Origin: Armatimonadota bacterium
GTDB lineage: Bacteria > Armatimonadota > UBA10988 > DTZQ01
Assembly (NCBI GenBank): GCA_012961305.1
Contig: DTZQ01000597.1
Coordinates: forward strand, 1 to 8,654
Direction of reading: 5' to 3'
Length of the DNA stretch: 8,654 nucleotides
Made by a program: the position numbers and the translations under genes. Positions 1 through 7,300 of the stretch are shown here, piece after piece. The notes beneath the pieces were generated by a model. The model worked only from the letters and a program-made list of their open reading frames with translations. It was not told the DNA's origin and did no database searches. The stretch's first letter is position 1, and every line of letters starts with the position of its first letter.

Positions 1-279
1 GAGCTGGAGGAACTCCGTCGTCAGGCAGAGGCCGAACTGGAACGCGAGGCCATCACGGAGGAGCAGCGCGAGCAGGCGCGCAAGAACCTGCGCTACGAAG
101 CCCTGCGGCGGCTGGAGGAAAGCGAGCCGGAGCGCCGGCGGGAAATCAACAAACTCGTCCTGGAGGTGTACTCCGAAGCCCTCAAGGAAAAGGCCCGCCA
201 ACTGGGCAACGTCCAAGGGGTGGAGGAAGGGTGGAAGAACGAGGAGGAGTACGAACTGGTCATCAGCCTGTCCGAATAA
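1..279 (+). CDS. C-terminal part of a charged helical protein, function unknown (5'-truncated)
   Basis: Frame 1 is open from the window edge to a TAA at 277-279, giving 92 residues of a protein whose start lies outside. The visible part is extremely rich in Glu, Arg and Lys. Its first half (about residues 1-50) has the heptad-like Leu/Ala spacing of a coiled coil or long single helix. The last 40 residues are less repetitive and end in EYELVISLSE. No catalytic motif, membrane segment or family signature is visible. The stop lies 10 nt before the next start, so the two genes are probably co-transcribed and translationally coupled, but this does not reveal the function. I do not recognise the family. 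That it is coding is supported by strong third-position G/C bias and by the tight junction with the lipoyl gene. Confidence 0.75.
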   Translation, partial: ELEELRRQAEAELEREAITEEQREQARKNLRYEALRRLEESEPERRREINKLVLEVYSEALKEKARQLGNVQGVEEGWKNEEEYELVISLSE

Positions 280-289
280 GGGGACAGCC

Positions 290-793
290 TTGATTACCCG
301 CATTCAAATCCAAAAATTGGACGCCAATATCGAAGAAGTCACCATCGGAGAGTGGTTGAAAGCGGAGGGGGAACGGGTAGAGGTCGGTGACCCATTGGTG
401 GAGATTATCACCGACAAGGCGACCTTTGAACTGGAGGCTGAGGTGGCGGGCGTGTTGCGCCAAATCGTGGCCCCGCGCAACAGCGTGGTGCCCGTTGGTT
501 ACATCATTGGCGTCATTGGCGACCCGGAGGACGACCTGCCGGAAGTGGAGGCGGAAAATCAGGCCCTGTTAGCGGTGCTGGCGGAACAGCAGAAAATAGA
601 GGCAGTTGGCCCCGCCCGGCCCCTGGGTCCTCTGCGCTCCTGGCGTCCTTCGCGGGTTCGTGCCACGCCTGCCGCCCGCCGTCTGGCCCGGGAACACGGG
701 TTGGACCTGGCCCAAATCCCCCCCAGCAGCGGCGAGGGCATCATCCACGAAAAGGACGTGGAAGCCTACCTTCGGCGGCGGGAAAAGGATTAA
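290..793 (+). CDS. lipoyl-domain / E3-binding-domain protein lacking the acyltransferase domain
   Basis: This 167-residue protein is built like the N-terminal half of a 2-oxoacid dehydrogenase E2 subunit. Residues 1-77 form a lipoyl domain with the lipoylation motif TDKA (Lys43 is the predicted lipoyl-lysine; a biotin carrier would have MKM). Residues 78-123 are a linker rich in Glu, Pro and Ala. Residues 124-161 form a peripheral subunit-binding domain (RATPAARRLAREHG, ending KDVEAYL), which docks E3 or E1. The usual GxGxxGRI loop of that domain is degenerate here (SSGEGII). The protein ends right after this domain, so the roughly 230-residue catalytic domain with its HxxxDG motif is absent. 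It can carry swinging-arm intermediates and bind partner enzymes but cannot transfer acyl groups itself. The start is TTG at 290, chosen because AAGGGGA at 278-284 is a good ribosome-binding site 5 nt upstream and the domain begins at residue 2. The 3' end overlaps the convergent hydrolase gene by 53 bp. Confidence 0.88.
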   Translation: MITRIQIQKLDANIEEVTIGEWLKAEGERVEVGDPLVEIITDKATFELEAEVAGVLRQIVAPRNSVVPVGYIIGVIGDPEDDLPEVEAENQALLAVLAEQQKIEAVGPARPLGPLRSWRPSRVRATPAARRLAREHGLDLAQIPPSSGEGIIHEKDVEAYLRRREKD

Positions 794-1865
794 CGCTTGG
801 GCAATTTTCCCCCTCCACCACCCTCAGCACCCGGGAGAGAAATTGGGGCCGGACTTCGTAAAGCCGCCGATTCTCTCGTCTGGGATGAACTCGATTGGTC
901 AGCAGTATTACCCCCAACTCTCGCTCCGGGTCTGCCCAAAGTAGGGTGCCCGTGAAACCATCGTGCCCGAAACTGAGGGGCGAACTCTGAGGTCCTCCCT
1001 CTCCGTAGCCCAACCGCTTCCAGCCCAGCCAAAAACGTTCCTCCGCCGGGCCGGTTTGCTCCGCGAACATCGGGCGCACCGTCGCCGGAGAGAGGACTTC
1101 CGCCGTCTGTCGCCCCGCCGCCGGGGGAGCGAGGCTTTCCAGCAGGCTGTGCAGGAACACCGCTAAGTCCGAGGCCGTGCTGAACAGCCCGGCATGGCCG
1201 GCTACCCCGCCACAGGCGTAGGCATTTTCATCGTGTACCTCGCCGCACAGGATGCGGCCCCGCCAGGGGCATTCCTCGGTCGCTGCACAGCGGCTCCGCT
1301 TGTCCGGCGGGGGATTGAAGCCGGTGTCCGACAAGCCCAGGGGGGCGAAAAGGTGGCGGTGACAGTAGACATTTAGGGGTTCACCGCTGACTCGTTCGAC
1401 CAACACGCCCAAAGTGATGAACCCCAAATCGCTGTAAGTGCACTTGGTCCCCGGCTTATGCTCTAAAGGCGTGGCGCACACCGCCGCGAAAATGGCCTCG
1501 GGGGAGGAGTGTTCGCGATAGAAGGGCTTCCAGGCGGGCAGGCCGGAAGTGTGAGTGAGCAGGTGGCGGACGGTAGGAACAGAGTGAAACTCCGGCAGGT
1601 ACTCGGCCACGGGTGCGTCCAGGGCCAAGCGGCCGGCCTGATACAGGTGCATTACGGCGGTGGTGGTGGCAACTACCTTGGTGACCGAGGCCAGGTCGAA
1701 AATGGTGTCGTATTTCATTGGACGGCGGGCAGGGAGCACCTGGGCCCAACCGGCCGCGGTCTGCCACACCATCTCCCCGGCCCGCAGTACCACCGCCACT
1801 GCTCCCGGTATCCGGCCGGCCGCAATTTCTTCCTCCAGGGGTTGAAAGGCTTCTTCGTAGGTCAT
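741..1865 (-). CDS. beta-lactamase-family serine hydrolase (AmiE/PBP4*-like, PF00144 type)
   Basis: This 374-residue protein has the penicillin-binding/class C beta-lactamase fold. Catalytic SxxK is SVTK (Ser60, Lys63). The YxN/YxD motif is YSD (144-146, Tyr144 as general base). The third motif is HDG (301-303) within HDGFTG, replacing KTG. Also diagnostic are LLTHTSGL (102-109) and GGVAGHAGLFS (219-229), the latter typical of the subfamily containing Bacillus AmiE, an N-acetylmuramyl-L-alanine amidase, and the NagZ-associated hydrolases. Substrate could be a muropeptide, a D-amino peptide or an ester; true antibiotic resistance is unlikely. There is no signal peptide, so it should act in the cytoplasm, fitting wall-fragment salvage. 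The ATG at 1865 is 1 nt from the stop of the oxidoreductase gene, and its ribosome-binding site GGAGGTGA lies inside that gene, so the two are coupled. About 25 residues beyond the usual family end (low complexity, Pro-rich) run into the opposing lipoyl gene. Confidence 0.9.
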   Translation of the reverse strand: MTYEEAFQPLEEEIAAGRIPGAVAVVLRAGEMVWQTAAGWAQVLPARRPMKYDTIFDLASVTKVVATTTAVMHLYQAGRLALDAPVAEYLPEFHSVPTVRHLLTHTSGLPAWKPFYREHSSPEAIFAAVCATPLEHKPGTKCTYSDLGFITLGVLVERVSGEPLNVYCHRHLFAPLGLSDTGFNPPPDKRSRCAATEECPWRGRILCGEVHDENAYACGGVAGHAGLFSTASDLAVFLHSLLESLAPPAAGRQTAEVLSPATVRPMFAEQTGPAEERFWLGWKRLGYGEGGPQSSPLSFGHDGFTGTLLWADPERELGVILLTNRVHPRRENRRLYEVRPQFLSRVLRVVEGENCPSVNPFPAAEGRLPRPFRG

Positions 1866-1866
1866 G

Positions 1867-2928
1867 CTATCGGATTTTCACCTCCCGCCCTTTCTCCGCC
1901 GATTGGTAGATGGCATCCAGGATTTTCGTCACCTGCAGGGCTTCCTCGGCCGGGATGGGCACGGGGGTGTCGTTGCGGATGGCCTCCACGAACAGGGACA
2001 TCTCTACCTCATGGGTCTTTACAGGCCGCAAGGAGGTCGGCGTCATTTCCAACAGGGTTTGGTTCTGCTCCGTGAACATCTTCACCGGCGAAAGTTGACA
2101 GCCGCCGCGGTCGCCCAAGATGACCGTATTGAACACATCGGCCTCCAGATTGGCGGCAAAACTGGTTTCCAGATAGACCGTGGCGCCGTTGTCAAAACGG
2201 ATGAAACCACAGCCGAAGTCCTCCACGGTGAACTTCTTCGGGTCCCACTGGCCCATCAGGCCCAGCACGTCGTCGCGGTGGCCGAACTTGGTGTAGGTCT
2301 GGCCGGAGGCAGCAATGGGCTGGGGATACCCCATGAGGTAGAGGGTCAGGTCGAGGATGTGCACGCCAAGGTCAATGAGCGGCCCTCCGCCCTGTTTGTC
2401 CTTTTCGATGAACACTCCCCAGCCGGGGATGCCCCGGCGGCGCAGGGCCTGGGCACGGGCATAATAGGCTTCACCTAACAGGCCATTATCAATGAACCGC
2501 TTCAGGGCTTGAGCCTCCGCCCGGAAGCGATTGTTGAGGCCGCACATGAGTTGTTTCCCTGCTTCCTTCGCCGCGTCTACCATGGCTTGCCCTTCCTTCG
2601 CATTCAGGGCGAGGGGCTTTTCCACCAACACGTGTTTGCCGGCCCGCAGGGCCGCAATGGTGGGGTCCTTGTGCAGATAGTTCGGCGTGCACACGCTCAC
2701 CGCGTCCAGTTCGTCCATCTCCAACATCTGGCGGTAGTCGGTGAACACGTGAGGAATACCAAACTGCTTGGCTACCTCCCGTGCCTTTTGCTTCACAATG
2801 TCGCAGCAGGCGAAAACCTCGCAATCTGGCACCTTTTGATAGCCCGGAATGTGGGCCGCCCGGGCGATGCCGCCGGTGCCAATGATGCCCACGCGGATTT
2901 TCCTCCGCACTTTCCGTCGGCGGGCCAT
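1867..2928 (-). CDS. Gfo/Idh/MocA-family NAD(P)-dependent oxidoreductase
   Basis: This 353-residue protein has the usual length and layout of the family. A basic N-terminal tail (ARRRKVRRK) is followed by a Rossmann domain with the dinucleotide motif GTGGIA (17-22). SVCTPNYLH (78-86) and EKP (103-105, catalytic Lys104) follow. The C-terminal alpha/beta domain carries GGGPLIDLGVHILD (180-193), in which Asp186 and His190 are the usual sugar-binding/catalytic pair. Such enzymes oxidise or reduce a hydroxyl or keto group of sugars, inositols or cyclic alcohols; the substrate cannot be read from the sequence. GGAG at 2939-2942 lies 10 nt before the ATG and supports this start despite the unusual basic tail. 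It is the first gene of a tight pair with the hydrolase downstream (1-nt gap), suggesting joint use of a sugar or muropeptide-derived compound. The 122-nt gap on its other side may hold its own promoter, but none is recognisable. Confidence 0.93.
   Translation of the reverse strand: MARRRKVRRKIRVGIIGTGGIARAAHIPGYQKVPDCEVFACCDIVKQKAREVAKQFGIPHVFTDYRQMLEMDELDAVSVCTPNYLHKDPTIAALRAGKHVLVEKPLALNAKEGQAMVDAAKEAGKQLMCGLNNRFRAEAQALKRFIDNGLLGEAYYARAQALRRRGIPGWGVFIEKDKQGGGPLIDLGVHILDLTLYLMGYPQPIAASGQTYTKFGHRDDVLGLMGQWDPKKFTVEDFGCGFIRFDNGATVYLETSFAANLEADVFNTVILGDRGGCQLSPVKMFTEQNQTLLEMTPTSLRPVKTHEVEMSLFVEAIRNDTPVPIPAEEALQVTKILDAIYQSAEKGREVKIR
1878..1885 (-). promoter_or_regulatory. ribosome-binding site of the hydrolase inside the oxidoreductase gene
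   Basis: GGAGGTGA on the - strand is a near-perfect anti-SD match encoded in the last codons of the oxidoreductase (REVKIR-stop). It lies 12 nt before the hydrolase ATG, slightly far, which favours re-initiation by ribosomes finishing the upstream gene. This supports a coupled pair. Confidence 0.7.
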
Positions 2929-3050
2929 GTTGATGCAACTCCTTTCCTTAGGCCTGATGCGGGAATGGCCACTGCCTCGCCACCCCGATACGGGCTAAGT
3001 GATTAAGGTGGCTGACCACTCACCCCCTCACCCAACCCTGCATTGGGCCC
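2929..3050. other. 122-nt gap between protease-like and oxidoreductase genes
   Basis: The gap holds the oxidoreductase ribosome-binding site. Just after the protease-like gene it also has a G-run stretch on the - strand (G-runs at 3048-3050, 3036-3038 region and 3021-3030 region) and a short 5-bp hairpin, CCCAA/TTGGG (3031-3035 with 3043-3047). No T-tract follows, so it is not a convincing intrinsic terminator. I find no clear -35/-10 pair. Whether the genes on either side share a transcript is open. Confidence 0.4.
2939..2945 (-). promoter_or_regulatory. ribosome-binding site of the Gfo/Idh/MocA gene
   Basis: AAAGGAG on the - strand lies 10 nt before the ATG at 2928. It supports the long start with the basic ARRRKVRRK tail rather than a later start close to the Rossmann motif. 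Confidence 0.65.
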
Positions 3051-4373
3051 CTACCATCCGCCGCGTTGCAGGATGACCAGGGTGAGAAAAAAAAGCAACA
3101 TTCCTCCGCAAAACCAAAGGATACGCCGCCAAGCGCGTCGTTCTGGTCTAATGCGCGACCAATTGAGGAATAGGAAGGTAAGGCCGATAAAGGGCAGCGC
3201 AGGCAAAGGTAAGCGACCGAAATGGGCCAGGGCTAACCCTACGCCAAACGCGCCCATCAGCCCCCAGTAATTCTTACTTAGTCCCAAGTTAAACCGTCGC
3301 GCCGCTTCCAAAAACAGGGTCAAAAACAGGAAATCGCCGGCCCCAATGATGGGATGCAGCAGGTTAGTACCCCAGACGGGCCAGGCCAGAATCATGAGGC
3401 TGACCACCTCGGGCACCTTTTTCACCACTTCCCCCGTCGGCCCATAGTACACGCTGTAAACGTCGGCCAGGGCGACTACAATGGCCGTAATGACCAGGTA
3501 ATCGGCCTGTCGGAGGCCGTGAGATAAGACCACTCCCGCACAGAACGTCCAGCCCAGCAGGGTCAGGCCGATACCCAAGGCTTGCCAGGCGCGGGGCAGG
3601 GAGGGCTGACTGAAAGCGAAGTCCAGGAGCAGCAACAGGACTCCTCCCAGCGCCAGGAGGCCCAGGTGGGACCAGAGGGGGGTGACCAGCTGGGCCAAGC
3701 GGGGGGACAGGGAGACCTCCGAGGGGGCGCCCTCTGGTTCGTGCAGGGTGGCTTGCACGGCGGAGAGCAGAAGGGCGCCGGCCAGTAGGGCCCCGCCCCA
3801 GGCGGAAAGGAAAGTGGCTACGGTGGGCATCTGGGGATGAAAATGGGGGGCGAGAAAGGCCAGCAGCAGGAAAGTTCCAGCCCATATCCCTCCCCCCAGC
3901 AGCAACCGATAAAAACGCACTTTGAGGGGTAGAAGTTCCTTCCCCGGCCGACTTAACAGGAAAATGGCCAGCAGCGCGGCGGCGAGGAGGAGGATTAACA
4001 ACCCGCTGCCCAAGAGAGTAAACAGGCCTCGCAGGGCGGCGGTGGTGGGCCGCAGGTTGCAGAAGGTTACTTGCTGGGGAGCCACATAAACATAGCGTCC
4101 CGCCTCCAGATGCTTTCGGGGCGCAACGGTTAGATAATAAGTTCCGGCGGGCAAGGAAGTAAAGCGAAACTGGCCCTGTTCGTCGGTGACCGTGTGCCAG
4201 GTTTGGTCCGGGGCAGCCAGGGATTCCAGACGGACTGACCAACCGGCCTGGGAAATGGTTAGGGGGGGTAAGGGTTGGACAGTCCCTTGCAACTCGGCCA
4301 AGGGGAGGGCCAGCCAGGCAACGAACCAACTAACCAGCCAGCCAGCAGTTAAGTGGGAACTGGGGAAAGTCAT
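3051..4373 (-). CDS. predicted presenilin/SPP-like (A22, GxGD) intramembrane aspartyl protease with N-terminal beta-sandwich domain
   Basis: This is a 440-residue polytopic membrane protein. Residues 8-26 look like a signal peptide or anchor. Residues 30-107 form a carboxypeptidase-regulatory/CnaB-like beta-sandwich (TDEQGQFRF, then LPAGTYYLTV), expected outside the cell. By eye the helices fall at about 117-140, 155-175, 185-207, 232-251, 265-284, 290-309, 345-360, 369-386 and 388-404, plus an extra one at 418-436. Helix 6 carries Asp304 in LADVYSVYYGP, resembling the YD...SVY of archaeal presenilin homologues. Helix 7 starts with GAGD (344-347, Asp347), and helix 9 carries PALP (391-394). 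The order and the Asp-Asp spacing of 43 residues match signal peptide peptidases. The family cuts substrates inside the membrane. The Tyr that normally precedes the first Asp is Ala303. The start lies 18 nt after the cyclase-like gene; GAGGA at 4377-4381 is close to the ATG, and AGGAG over the upstream stop is an alternative. The ORF and membrane nature are certain; protease assignment rests on motifs read by eye. Confidence 0.72.
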   Translation of the reverse strand: MTFPSSHLTAGWLVSWFVAWLALPLAELQGTVQPLPPLTISQAGWSVRLESLAAPDQTWHTVTDEQGQFRFTSLPAGTYYLTVAPRKHLEAGRYVYVAPQQVTFCNLRPTTAALRGLFTLLGSGLLILLLAAALLAIFLLSRPGKELLPLKVRFYRLLLGGGIWAGTFLLLAFLAPHFHPQMPTVATFLSAWGGALLAGALLLSAVQATLHEPEGAPSEVSLSPRLAQLVTPLWSHLGLLALGGVLLLLLDFAFSQPSLPRAWQALGIGLTLLGWTFCAGVVLSHGLRQADYLVITAIVVALADVYSVYYGPTGEVVKKVPEVVSLMILAWPVWGTNLLHPIIGAGDFLFLTLFLEAARRFNLGLSKNYWGLMGAFGVGLALAHFGRLPLPALPFIGLTFLFLNWSRIRPERRAWRRILWFCGGMLLFFLTLVILQRGGW

Positions 4374-4391
4374 CGTTCCTCGAGTCGGCTC

Positions 4392-7300
4392 CTAAGCACC
4401 ATGTTGGGCTACCAGAGCCTTTAAATCCTCCCTTCCCACCATTTCGGCATAGTATTGCGCTTTATCCACCTTCCCGTTGTCCACCAGCAAAGTAACCAAC
4501 TCCCGGTACACCTGTTGCCGCTCTGGGGTGTGCAGGAAGGTTTCCTGTCCTTCTACTGGTACTTGGGAGCGTTGTCGTTCCAGGTACTCCACCGCCTTTT
4601 CGTAAGCGTCCACCGCGGCCTCCATTTCCTCCTCCGCCAGCAAGCACCGGGCAATGAGGGCATGGGAGGAAGCAATCACATCCGGGGTGCCCATATCCTC
4701 TCCCAGCACCAAGGCGGTAGTGGCTGCTTGTTTGGCTTCCTTGGGTTGGCGCAAATCGAAATGAATGAAAGCCTTACGCAAGTAGCCCCAAGCCAGCAGG
4801 CGACGGGTATCCATGGCTTGAGCCAATTCAATGGCCCGATGGGAGTGGTCTAGGGCTTCTTCGCTTCGGTCCAAACAGTGCAGAGCCAAAGCATAGTTGC
4901 TCAAAGCAATAGCCTCATCCCGGCGGCTGTTCATTTCTCGCGCCAGTTGTAAAGCCCGAGAGAAACGCTCGGTGGCTTCGGCCAGTTGGCCGCGGTGGAG
5001 GCAAATTTGCCCCTCAATAACCTGGGCAAAGGCCTCCCCACTCTGATTGCCCGTGCGCTCGATAATCTCCAACGACTCTCGCAAAACCTTTTCCGCCTCT
5101 TCGTACTGGCCCACCGTCAGATGCCAATCCGCCAGTTGGTTCAAGGCCTCTGATTCGCGTACCGTGCTCTCAATTTCCCGGGCCACTTGCAGGGCTTGCT
5201 GGGAATAGTGAAGGGATTCCTCATAACGTCCCAAATGGAGCAAGGTATGTCCCAACAGACGGCAGACTTGGGTCTCCACTTCTCGTTCCCCGGTTTCCTG
5301 TACCAGTTCCAGCACCCTGAACTGCACATCCAGGCTCTCCTCGTAATTGCCCAAGTTCACGTAAGCCTTGCCGAAGTTGCCATAGGTGTACTGCTCCAGA
5401 CGTTTGCGGAGGGCCTCGTCTTCGATGTCCGCCAGCAGGGCTTCACATTGACGGCAGGCATCCAACATTTCGTGATAGTTGCCCAAGTATTCCTGGGCCG
5501 CGGCGATGTTGTTGTAACTAATCCACAGGTTGAAAGGGTCGGCCTCCAGGCGGGTCTGCTGGATTTCCAGGGCCTGCTGGAAGTGCTCCAGGGCAGCCTT
5601 GTAATCTCCCCGCCGCATTTCCAAATCGCCCACCCCGGCGTGGCTCAGGGCCAAACTGTTCCAATCTTCGGCCCGCCGGTCCATCTCCAGCACCGGTTCC
5701 CAATACTCACGAGCGGTATCGTAATCGCCGGCCAAAGTGTAGATGATGGCCAGGTTGTAGGAAGCATTGGCCACTTCCCGGTTGTCGTTCAACCGCCGGG
5801 CCAGGGCCAGCATTTGCTCGAAGGTTTTCCGTGAACGGTGGAGGTCATGAATCATCTTGCAAATTTGACCCAGGTTGCGGTAAAGGTCCAAATGCTGCTC
5901 GTACAGTTGCGGGAGTTCCCCCTGCTGGGAGGAATCGGCTTCCAGGGTTTTAATAGCCTCCAAAGCGTGCTGGTAATGGGCAATGGCCGCTTCGTTGGAG
6001 AAAATTCGGGCGGCCTTTTCCGCCGCCTGCACCGTGTAGTGCAGGGCTTTATCGGGCCGCTCGCTGTGGTAATAATGGTAGGCCAGATGGTCAATGTATT
6101 CCTCCAGACGGTCGGCGTATTCCTGCTCAATGAACACGCCTACGGTGGTGTGCAGTTGGCGGCGAGTGCTGACCAGGAGAGTGTTGTAAGCCACATCGCG
6201 GATAAGGGCATGGCCGAAACTGTACTCCTCCTCCGAGGAACTATGCTCCGGCACCACCAACTCCGCCCGCTGGAGGGCGTCTAAGTGCTCGTCGAGGTCA
6301 ATGCCATCGCTCATCCGCTGGGAAATGACATAATCCAAGGTTTTGTAGCGGAAGGTCTTGCCCATTACTGCCACCGCGGCGGCCTGAAGGGTATCCTTAT
6401 ACTCCGGTTCCAGACGGTCAATGCGGGCCAACAGAATTTCCTCTACTGTGCTGGGGATGTCTTCCGGTTGGGGCGGGTGCAGCAGCCGGCCCGTCTGGGG
6501 GTCAATGGCACCGGTATCCTTGAGGGATTTGGTAATTTCCTCGATGAAAAACGGGTTGCCCTCGGCCTTCTGCACGATTAAATCAGCCAGGTCGCTGTCA
6601 ATTTCCTCCACCCGCAGCAGCGACTTCACCATCTCTCCCGTTTCCTCCGGAGTGAGACGGTTGGGGCGGATTTGGGTGTAGTACGATTTGCTGCCCCAAC
6701 TGTGGGTGAAATCGGGCCGATACAGGCAAACCAGTAAAAGCCGCATGCCGGAAAGGTAATCTACCAAGTAGTTGAGCAGTTCGCGGGAGTCGTCGTCGGC
6801 CCATTGCAGGTCGTCGAACACCAACACCAGCGGCTGTTTACGGCTCAGTTCCCGCAACACCTCCCGCACTGCGGAAAAGGTTCGTTCCCGCAGTTCCTGC
6901 GGCTCCAAGGATTCCATCTCCACATCGTCGAACTTAATGGAGAGGATATTGCCAATGTAGGGCACTAACCTCCGCAACTTCTGGGCCCGGTCGGGATTTA
7001 TGCTTTCAATGGCCGTGGCTACTTTCTGCTTGCGGGTTTCGCCGTCGTCTTCCTCGGCAATGTCGAAAAGGGGGCGGAAAATGTCAATGAAGGGCAACCA
7101 CTGCATGTGGCGCCCGTAACTGAGGCAGCGGCCCTCGTATATCTGAACGGTGTCCGGTTCGAGGTCTTTCTCCAGTTCGTAAATCAGCCGCGACTTGCCA
7201 ATGCCGGCCTCGCCCACGATGCCCACCACTTGTCCCTGCCCCTCAAGGGCCAAGTGGAACGCTTGCCGCAGGGCCTTCATGTGCTCATCGCGGCCCACCA

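Noticed and set aside
741..1865. Antibiotic-resistance beta-lactamase
   Set aside because: HDGFTG instead of KTG and GGVAGHAGLFS point to the AmiE/esterase-type branch, and no export signal is present.
1509..2478. Two long overlapping + strand frames (188 and 204 residues)
   Set aside because: Antisense to the hydrolase and oxidoreductase genes, which carry complete catalytic motifs on the - strand.
3031..3047. Possible terminator hairpin after the protease-like gene
   Set aside because: Stem of only 5 bp with a 7-nt loop and no T-tract on either strand.
3364..4329. 321-residue frame on the - strand in another phase
   Set aside because: Pro/Arg/Gly-rich product without membrane segments or motifs; the overlapping frame 3051-4373 has coherent transmembrane helices and the A22 signatures.
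5187..5834. Long open frame on the + strand (215 residues)
   Set aside because: Antisense to the TPR region of the cyclase-like gene, whose repeats are unambiguous; the + strand product is a shadow.
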